A DNA stretch of 64,000 nt from Glandiceps talaboti (Eukaryota; Hemichordata; Enteropneusta; Spengelidae). Location: positions 6,775,134 through 6,839,133 of the forward strand of contig NC_135562.1 of NCBI RefSeq assembly GCF_964340395.1, in the 5' to 3' direction. A model generated the notes under the pieces. It saw only the letters and a list, made by a program, of their open reading frames with translations, was not told the DNA's origin and made no database searches. This document shows positions 54,906-64,000 of the stretch, piece by piece; position 1 is the first letter of the stretch; every line of letters begins with the position of its first letter. The position numbers and the translations under genes were made by a program.

Positions 54906-57710
54906 ACTTTTCCCCTTGGATAGGTAATCCTGTCCTTGAGCTTTGCATTTCAATTTCTGCCTTTTTTTCAAAAACATAAACTTTGAGTGTTTGACTGAAA
55001 AAGGGAAGTGCCTGAAGTCAAAATTCAATCCTTGTGGACAGGATTACCTTATCTGTGTTCCATTTATAATATAAGATTCATCTTGCAGGTGTTTCATGTA
55101 ATCCTCATTATGAGTACATCACAATAGTCTAATCTCAGTGATTCTTCATGGCAACTGTATTGTATACTAGATCTATTTTCTCTGTAATGAAATGGCACAT
55201 AGAAATTGAAGCAGACAGTAACTTACTCCATACAAATTTGGTTGTAAACTTCTTTCAATCAACATCACACAGAAATTGAAACTGGCAATAACTAATTCCA
55301 CGCAAAGTTTGCTATAAATGACTTTCATCAAGAAATAAGACCCAATCTACTGTATGTATATGATTGAATACCAAGTAAAGATATATCTTCTACTTAACAT
55401 CAACGGTTGCTAGGTTACCTGTAGCGCAAGTATATAAGTTATACCATGTATCAAGTCTAATACAAATTTGCACATTAAACTTGGTTCTAATAAAAGTACA
55501 TAAAATTATACATCAAACCTAATATAAAACTGCACATTAAACTCAGCAAAGCACTTAATATATCATACAATCAAATGAAAATTTCTACGACCAAATTTTT
55601 AGACTTTTTCGAAAGCTTCCAAATATTTTTTTAACTATTCGAGTAGATATTTTCATTTGATACTATGAACCCAGTGTTACAGCTAGTCGAGCTTTAGTAC
55701 GAGTATTAGGCAAATCATGTCTGTCAATGTCCAAGAGTGACAATACACTGTATACTACTTATTAAAGTGAGAAAACTGTTATCAGCATCTGAGATTATCT
55801 TTTAAAAGATTTAGGTGAAGATTGCAATGCTTTTCTAATAATGCAAAGGGAGACAGATTGGTAATCTTATCCCGCCCATCAAATGAAAAACTTCCAAAGA
55901 AGTGATTCCATGGCGTACATATTAATTCACTCTTATCTGTGGCAGTAACATTGAGTTGATGTGAAGTGAATTTACTGGTATCTACGGCTATAACATTGAG
56001 TGATGTGTTTAGGAGATTCATATCTATTTAATGAGAAAGATTTATTGATAACTGGTAGCTTCAGACTTTCAGTCGACATAATATATCTGATTGCTCACAC
56101 GTTTCATGATAAGACAAAGCTTAAGGTAGCCACCACATGTAGGACTGATCGTATGAACGTTCCAATTACCCGTTATTCAAAATAGCACATTTAAATGGCA
56201 ACACAGCCTAGCACTTTGGAGTTATTCTCATTCCCATTCCCATCACAACTGTTATCTGGATTAATTTCCTGTCTCGGGAGAATGATCCATTCCTCGTTAA
56301 CTTGAGATGGATAATTCATGACTGCCTGGCAGCAATGGCTAACATTTTATAGTCTTTTAATTCTCCTTGACAAATATTACTTTATTTCAAGAAAAGCCCA
56401 AGAGTTAAAATTAAGTACCTGTAAATTATCTTCAATGAAACAAGTGAAACCATCTTCTATTTTAAAGTTAGTGATCATTTGTGACTATGATGAATCCAGA
56501 CTGTCTTACAAGTTTGACTTCTAATTTCTTGCTCTACATCGCATAGGCAATTTAGAAATGAGTGATATACCGGTACATACAGATAAAGTTATGTTGAATT
56601 GGTGTTTCACTCATGGGGCATTTTGTTTTTTGACACGGAGATAAGACAACATTTTAACTCTAGACTGACAATAACAAAGACACAATTAACACAGCAGGAT
56701 CCTTCTTTCTCCAATCACATTGAACAGTGATAAGCATTGCTATTCTTTCACAGTGTAGTAAAAACAGGCTTCTAATGAAAACATTACACAAGGACTTGAT
56801 GATTTTAATGGCTTCAATTGTTTATTTTCTAATTGATAATAAACATATCAACTTGATTACTTCTGGATCCCCACTGTGTGCAGCAGTTAAATAATTGCTT
56901 GTTTTGCATTAGAAGTTGTCTGAGTATGTGTAAAAAATGTCATGTTACGTGAGTGAAACATCACCAAACCAACATAATTTTAGCTGTAATTATGTATACA
57001 GGTCTGTTAAATTGATACGCCAGCATATCAATCTATGTCACAAATTGTTTTTGTCAGAAAACAATTTGCAGTCTAATTCGGTGTGTGGCTGTAAGCTACC
57101 GGTAATCATCATACGGCATACATGTTTCTTAACGTGTATCTGAACATTTGAAAGTTACTTTGAGAGAAAGTACATGCATTGAACTTAGGCATGTTACAGT
57201 GCAATCTGTGTTACCTTGGTGTTTCATTCATGAGACACAATGTTTTTTGAACAAAGGATAAACATATTTCAACTCCAAGCTTATAAAAACAGAGACACCA
57301 CACTCGCAGCAGGATCCTGTGCATAGTTGAAAAGTGATATTGAGCATTCCTATTCTTTTTTGCAGTAGAAACTATTGCAGAATGACTACAAACTGACTTG
57401 ATCATTTTTCAGTATAGTTTCAACTCTTTGCTTTCCTACTGATAGCAACATGATTACTTATCTGTGTCTACATCCCTGGACAGTGCATGGCACCTCTGTA
57501 ATTGTTTATTTTGCAGTTTAAAGTTATCTGCCTGTATATAAGAAATGTCATGTCCCATAAGTCACACACTAATTTACCTGTGAGATTTGTTCTTTTCCAG
57601 ATACTAGTGTCTACAAATACGTCGTTGATAAATTGAGTGTAAAATTGCATGATTCTCTATTTTAAGCACTAGCTTCATTTTTGTGAGTACTATTCATATG
57701 CTAGTTTAGG
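54906..57710. other. intergenic DNA, nothing recognised
   Basis: This is AT-rich sequence without domain-bearing frames or clear splice-bounded exons. Confidence 0.4.
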
Positions 57711-57712
57711 GG

Positions 57713-57746
57713 CCCATTTTACCACTGCCAGCCGTGGTAAAATGGG
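57713..57746. repeat. perfect 13-bp hairpin
   Basis: CCCATTTTACCAC, an 8-base loop, then GTGGTAAAATGGG. It is probably an end or core of an inverted-repeat element. I see no T-run suggesting a terminator. Confidence 0.7.
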
Positions 57747-58329
57747 ATTTTACCACAGTTATTATCCAATCAGAATGGCACATAGTAGCATGATATAATA
57801 TAATTCATTTTTTACCTGTATTTTAAAAAAATTGCATAATGACCTCTGGTTTATTTTTTCTAGATTTTAACTAAGAATGGATATGACAATTCTTGAACAA
57901 AGTAACCAAAAATTTTTAAATTATTATTTCCATGGAGCATACTACATTATAAAATATCAGTGATGAGAATATAAAGTTATGAAATCCTTGATGATAACTA
58001 ACTCCCCTAGGGCGACATTTCAAATAATATATTTCATCTTAATGAATACGCTGCACTACACTATATCAGGCAAACCTCAAGAATCACCTATCCTAAAGGA
58101 ACAAAACCTATCATTTTCTGAAAGTGAGCTTTCACCTTCCATCTAATGAAAATGAATACAAGCACTGGATACACAATATTTCATTGAATTTCCGAGCCAT
58201 GTTGTAGATCCCATGGGGGAAAAAATTGATTTATCTCTTTACTTGTCAACTGGTGTCCTCGCTAAGATTTTTATAGACAGCAAATTAAGGTGAAGAATCT
58301 TTTTCAACCTAGAATTGTTTAGTTATTGT

Positions 58330-59900
58330 GGTGTAGGGTTTTTAAATCATATTTGTATTATTTTGAATTCTTATTACCTTGAATTTTTATAATATTAACT
58401 TAATGAAAAGCATTTGACATTGTTATAATAGCAAATTGTGATACTCCTTATTAGAAATATATATTTTATTAACAGTTTAACAAGAATTGTGTAATCAACA
58501 TTTGAAAAATGGACTCATTCTTTAAAATTCTTCAGATACAATTTGTCTAGAATTCTCATATTTTTATGAATTATCTACTAAAACTGACGTTTTAGAATCT
58601 ATAATTGTTAACATTTATTTTAATAAAATTTTACATGCAAGAATTTTGTTATCAATGTATGAAAAAGGAGCATGTAATATGGATTCATTTGTTGATCTTG
58701 AGATCAGACATTAAAAAAAAAATCACTTTATCCAGAATTCCTGTATTTTTCTGAATGATCCTGATATTGCTTTTTATTAGAATTGTTAAATATTTTTGCT
58801 ATATATTTGAATAACAATTCCACATGACAAGAATGCATGACTGTTAATTAATGTTTGGAAATGGAATATGTAATGAACTCACTCTATTATCTACAGAGAT
58901 GTGATATCATATATTCATGAATTATCTAATGATCTCAATATTCTATAACCCAGAATTGTTAATATTCATTTTAATTAATAAAGCTTTCATAATAATTTCA
59001 TATACCAAAAATTGTGTTATCAATGTTTAGGAAACAAATATGCGATGAACCCATTCTCTGATCTACATATTAAATATTATTCCGTTGAAAATTTAACACA
59101 CAAGTTGTCAAAAATTCGTCATCAAATATTTGTGCATAATCTATTGATTTTAATTAATATCTAGAAATGAAACTTGCTTCATGAAATGATTGGCTGGTAT
59201 AACCTAGAATTGTTAATATCTGTTTTAATAAATACCGGTATGTCTCACATGGCAAGAATAGTCTTATCGATGTAGGGAAAACAAATATGTAATGAACCCA
59301 TTCTCTGATCTATACAGATATGAAATTCTGTTGAATTTTTTTGGAACCTAATTTGTCAGAAATTCTCATATATTCCTGAATTGTCTGTTGATCCTAACAT
59401 CTGGAAAGGAAGCTTGCTTCATTAAGTGGCTGGCTGGTATAACCTAGAATTCTTAATATCCATTTTAATGAAAGTCTCACATGGCAAGAATTGGGTTGTC
59501 AATGTATGGAAAAGAAGTATATTATTGTAAGGACTCAATAAATTTCTCTGATCTGCATAGATATGAAATTCCATTGAAATTTACGAACAAAATTTGTCAA
59601 AAATTCTCATAGATTCATTGATCTTAATATTGGAAAATGAAACTTGCTTCATGAAATGGTTGGCGAGTATAACCTGGAATTGTTAATATTTATTTTAATA
59701 AAAGTTTCCCATGGTAAAATTGATGTTATCAATGTTTGGAAAATAAGTAAGTATTATGGACCGTTCTCTGATTTACATGCATATGAAAATCCATTGAAAT
59801 TTTTTTTAAAACACAATTTGTTGAAAATTCTCATATATTCTTGAATTATCGATTGCTCTTAATATCTGGAAAGGAGGCTTGCTTTATTAAAAGGCTAGCT
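58330..59900. repeat. degenerate satellite with a unit of about 240-290 bp, 5-6 copies
   Basis: The same succession recurs: TAGAATTGTTAATATTTATT, ACATGGCAAGAATTG, CATTCTCTGATCTACA, AATTTGTCAAAAATTCTCAT, GGAAATGAAACTTGCTTCAT. Copies near 59200, 59450 and 59680 are clearest. Confidence 0.8.
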
Positions 59901-60009
59901 GGTATAAAAATATTTACATAGTAATAGGGAATTTAACAAACCTGATACTAGAATCTCATACTTGATTGAAGTAAAGGTCATTCAATCACTAACAGCATGC
60001 GTTTTTATC

Positions 60010-60420
60010 ATCGGGTATTTGAAATAGTGAGTTGCAGAGTTTTTTTATTGCATTCAATCAGGCTGAGTGTCTGGTATGTTATAAAATGCATTTTATGATT
60101 GGGTATTTGAAATAGTGAGATCGTTTTCTGATTACGTTCAACCAATCTGAGTATCTGGTATGTTATAAAATGCATTTTATCATTGGGTATTTGAAATAGT
60201 GAGATCGTTTTCCGATTACGTTCAACCAATCTGAATATCTGGTATGTTATAAAATGCATTTTATGATTGGGTATTTGAAATAGTGAGATGGTTTAACCGT
60301 TTTCTGATTACGCTCAACCAGTCTGAGTATCTGGTATGTTATAAAATGAATTTTATGATTGGGTATTTGAAATAGTGAGATCATTGTCTGATTACGTTCA
60401 ACCAATCTGAAAATTCATGC
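60010..60420. repeat. 84-92-bp tandem repeat, 5 copies, with a perfect palindrome
   Basis: GGGTATTTGAAATAGTGAG recurs at about 60013, 60101, 60185, 60269 and 60361. Three units carry the self-complementary 16-mer ATAAAATGCATTTTAT. The fourth has ATGAATTTTAT instead. Confidence 0.9.
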
Positions 60421-60454
60421 TCTATGTTTAATCTGTACACATGTAATGTAGTTC

Positions 60455-60925
60455 TTCATTTTTGTATATACTGTTGCCAATGTGTTAGAATGGCCATACA
60501 CCAGATTTGCATATTTGGAATAATTGTTGAAAATGTTATGTATTAATTTTTCATGTATTCAGGTTACCATTATGTAAGAAGCAAACTGTGTGTTCAAGCA
60601 ATGTTGACATGTATGCGTCACAAAGTGTTTCTTAATTAGTACATACTGTCTTCAATGTGTTAGAAACGGCCATACACCAGGTTTGCTTTTTTGAAATAAT
60701 TTTTGAAAATTTAATACATTTTCAAATATTTAAGAAGCAAAATGTGTATTCAAGCAATGTGAATATACTGTTTGTAAATGTATGCAGTGTTTCTTAGTGC
60801 ATACTATCTCCAATGTGTTTAAAATGGTCATACACCAGGTTTGCATGTTTGAAAGTATATTTTGAAAATTTAATGAATTTTCAAGTATTCAAGTTACCCC
60901 AATAGGTTAAAGAAGCAAAATGTGT
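60455..60925. repeat. degenerate tandem repeat of about 180 bp, 3 copies
   Basis: CCAATGTGTTAGAATGGCCA, ACACCAGGTTTGCAT and AAGAAGCAAAATGTGT recur in order. Confidence 0.75.
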
Positions 60926-61164
60926 TTGTATGTGATAGCGCAGGTATAATCTCCAGAGAACAAGAATGTCACACTGTATAATCCCCAAAACTCCAAAAAT
61001 ATATACCCTGCAAGATCATGGAAGCTAGCACAGACAAGGACGAAACAGTCTGTGATAGAAGTTATCAGAAATGTCATCCTGCTATGAATACAATTAAACC
61101 AACGTCCATTCAATAACTTTTATCAATATGTCACAATACAATTTTAGTTTGTGTCCATCTTATA

Positions 61165-61345
61165 GCTGAAAGTTCAGTTTCTACTATCGTATTTTGAAAC
61201 TGACTATACAAATGCACCACAATAGACATCACTTTGAAATTGACCATACAAATCTAACCAATGAGATGTCACTTTGAAATTGACACTACTAATAAATGTA
61301 CCCCGATATGCCATCAATTGTGAAATTTTCAATACAAATGCACCC
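61165..61345. repeat. degenerate tandem repeat of about 55 bp
   Basis: The phrase CACTTTGAAATTGACCATAC recurs three to four times. Confidence 0.6.
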
Positions 61346-62031
61346 TAATACAACATTTTCTCAAACACATAAGCATGAGATGCAATAACTGACAGATTAG
61401 ATTTAGAGATAAAGACAATTTATTGCCTCAGCCTGAGCTACCTAATGAAGTGAGTAAAATGTTATCATACTGTGAAGATGACATGTAAATGACAGTATCA
61501 TATCTCATGTTTCTCATCAAAGCTAATACCCAATCTATAAGGTTTCTCAATCAACCTAGTTTAACTTGCTGCTCGGTTTCCCATAAACAACACCTACGAT
61601 TATTAAGGCAGAATGTACCTTGGGGACACATTTCACTTAAATTTCTCCCAATTTTACCATATGGAAACTTGATATATGTTTATTATGATACAAAGTCATG
61701 TCAAAATTATCATTTTTTACAAATTTTTCTCACTCTCTTCAGATTTAAATATTGAGGTAGTTCCTCCCTAGAGACTGCTATCTATAAAGCTATATCAAGC
61801 TCACAAATGGTGTTACTGATAGATTTACGATTGACACATATAAATTTCTTGTAAAAATTTCAAGTTTGTGCTTTGAACAAAAGTTTAATTGATACTACAT
61901 GTATGGTTTACCAACAGAGATGATATTTCATGTGAAGGATTGACATATAATATTGTACATCTAAGGTATACAGACTTTAGCATACAATTTCTAAAAAATA
62001 AAACAATATAGAGTGCTATGTACTATACATA
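61346..62031. other. intergenic DNA, nothing recognised
   Basis: One 88-codon + strand frame (61489-61755) has no recognisable domain. Confidence 0.4.
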
Positions 62032-62290
62032 GGGTTGTCGGTGGCCCAGTGGTTTAAATCACTTGCCTCTTACCACAGCGGTCGAGGTTCAAACCCATTC
62101 AGGGTTTGATTAAATTTACCACACTGTAAGTAAGAAGATTGTAGTTCAGTTGACTCGACCGAACAATGCAGGTTTTCCCCGGATGCTCCGGTTTCCTCCT
62201 GCATTAACACTGAACCCATGAGGGATGGCTCTCACTGGACTTTTTGGGAGACAAATGTATATAACTATCCAGTATAAATAAAGATTATTT
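62032..62290 (+). mobile_element. tRNA-derived SINE
   Basis: The 5' part is tRNA-like, with an A box TGGCCCAGTGG (62042-62052) and a B box GGTTCAAACCC (62086-62096), the internal RNA polymerase III promoter. The middle has CTCCGGTTTCCTCC, a block I recall from conserved central domains of several animal SINEs. The 3' end is AT-rich with AATAAAG. It has no coding capacity. Confidence 0.8.
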
Positions 62291-62654
62291 TTAGTAGTAT
62301 TATTATTATAAAATTATTTTAATTTCAACACAATGCATTTTGGTATTATCTTTCTAATACTTTATTCAACAATTGCAAAAGCTGTCATTTTAGTGGGCCA
62401 TGAAAAATTATGAATAATAAAGTAATTTTATTATTATTACTATTTTCAAATATATTCTTTGTAGTGCTGTTTTTATGATATTAATTAAACCTTGCATAAC
62501 GAGCAGTCAATTTCAGTGTAAGCAAACATCCTATTATATTGTAAATGGAGTTTAATTACCCATATAATGGGGAAAACATAAAGTCATAATGAAATGTCAA
62601 AGTTTGATAACTTAATGATACATAGAGTACTGCAAAGGTAACATCTGTTAAAAA

Positions 62655-63132
62655 CGGAACGCCACTCCAAGAATTAAATAAAGGTATTAAAAAACGGAAC
62701 GCCACTCCACGAATTGAATAAAGGTGTTTTCATAAACTTTGGTTCCTGGAGAGTCATTTCATGATTTCGCATCACATAATTTTCATTTATTTGCCTAGAA
62801 ACACCAAATTAAAACTCCTTTTCATCTCCTTCGTTTTATCAATGGTACACCATTGCATCATTGGTCTTAGCAGACAAGAATATTTATTAGATGCACAATG
62901 CATATTCATAACTATTTGAAGGAAATAAGCACTTAGGAGTCATGAATATTCAGTGTGTATCTAACAAATATTCATGTCTGTTAAGACCCATAATGCAATG
63001 GTGTATCAATTAAAGAACAATAGAGGTGAAAAATAACTTCAATTTTTGGTTGCAATTATGTGATGTAATATCATGAAATGACTCACCAGAACTAAAGTTT
63101 ATATACCTTTCTTTCCTGGAGTGACATTGCCC
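62655..63132. mobile_element. MITE family A, copy 3 (best preserved)
   Basis: Left and right arms pair over about 80 bp (GCCACTCCACGAATTG.. TCATTTCATGATTTCGCATC and the complement ending TTCCTGGAGTGACATTGCC). The left end is duplicated in tandem at a 40-bp distance (62661 and 62701). The centre contains one copy of the sequence amplified as the 66-bp satellite in copy 2. Confidence 0.8.
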
Positions 63133-64000
63133 TTTAGATAGAAATTAAACTTTGACAACTCGATGCAAAGTTTATTGCCCCTGAAGGTATCTTTCATGAC
63201 TGTGGTGGCTAGAAAGTTAGATTTTTTTCACAGCAGGCCTCTACATTTAGTTGTTATAGTATATTATTTATTTCTGTATCGAAGACTGGAGGCCACATTA
63301 TTTCGAATAACACATCGATTAAATTAAATTAAATATGTTACTTTGTGTTATATGTAAGTTATAACATTGAGTTGAAATACTTTCTTGCATTACATATTAC
63401 ACTTAGTTGCGCAAGTTAGGAAATTTCAATTAGAAAGAAGAGGTATTTTATTTTATCAGTGCTGTACCATTACTTTTCAAAGTTGCACAGTAGAATAGAA
63501 ATTGATACTTAACTCCATTTTGTATAGAAGTATTAATTTTAACAGTAAAGTTACCTTATTGGAATCTAGTTTTTGAAGTGACTACATAGCTAAATTCGTT
63601 CGAATCACTTAGATGCTGGATTTAGTAGAATAGAAATTGATACTTGACTCCATTTTATAAAGTACTAATAGTGAATGTTACATGATTGGAATCTAGTTTT
63701 TGAAGTGATTACGTAGCTTTTGTCCGAATCACTCAGACGTCATCAGCATTAATGATGTTATGGTCAATTAAGTTACAGAGTTTCATTATAAGTGACGATT
63801 TCACTGCTTAGGGCTCTGAAGAGTATCCTTTACGTTTTCAACTTTAATACAATATGATGGAACTACAGAGACTGTGTATTACATTTCATGGTTTGATAAG
63901 AACAGTTTTATGGCCTCTTTATGTGTACATGAAAGCCAGGGGAACTTCAAATTTGTTTGTGAATGTTAACTATTTAATGTCATGAGACCATACCTCACCT
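63133..64000. other. intergenic DNA with a short direct repeat
   Basis: The stretch 63490-63600 is repeated imperfectly at 63625-63735 (shared AGAATAGAAATTGATACTT and GGAATCTAGTTTTTGAAGTG). No gene was seen. Confidence 0.5.

Noticed and set aside
62032-62105. A genuine tRNA gene
   Set aside because: The A and B boxes are good, but the stretch does not close a proper acceptor stem and continues into a SINE body.

Overview
The window is eukaryotic genomic DNA from an animal. Coding sequence is split into small exons with GT-AG introns. The two recognisable genes encode animal-specific proteins, and the AT-rich non-coding DNA is crowded with microsatellites, short tandem arrays and palindromic transposable elements. 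I infer a marine invertebrate, plausibly a non-vertebrate deuterostome, because a type IX-like FACIT collagen sits beside an adhesion GPCR of unusual domain make-up. I cannot name the species.

Region 1 (about 346-7172, + strand) is the 3' half of a FACIT collagen gene: 11 coding exons, 1161 coding bases, 386 residues plus stop. Seventy-two uninterrupted Gly-X-Y triplets are followed by a 29-residue non-collagenous NC2 segment, a 117-residue COL1 domain with three imperfections, and a 24-residue NC1 with two cysteines. The 5' end lies outside the window.

Region 2 (about 17352-37376, - strand) is a nearly complete adhesion GPCR gene. I assembled 27 coding exons and a tentative terminal exon, about 1314 residues. 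All splice phases agree. The protein reads: signal-peptide piece, F5/8-type C (discoidin) domain, Ig, C-type-lectin-like domain, Ig, Ig, GAIN domain with GPS cleavage site, seven-helix receptor, Ser/Thr-rich cytoplasmic tail. The start-codon exon was not found. The two genes converge (3' ends face each other) across about 10 kb of repeat-rich DNA.

Region 3 (about 37.4-64 kb) has no gene I can support. It holds a frameshifted LINE fragment, several satellite-like tandem arrays, foldback/MITE families (some shared with introns of both genes), a 'pearl'/Helentron-like element with six 150-bp core repeats and an ACGG microsatellite, and a tRNA-derived SINE.

The most notable points are the receptor's domain combination with phase-1 introns at every extracellular module border, a GPS motif lacking two of its usual four cysteines, tandem partial copies of a discoidin exon with its splice donor, and the composite repeat elements. 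No unusual multi-gene system is evident.
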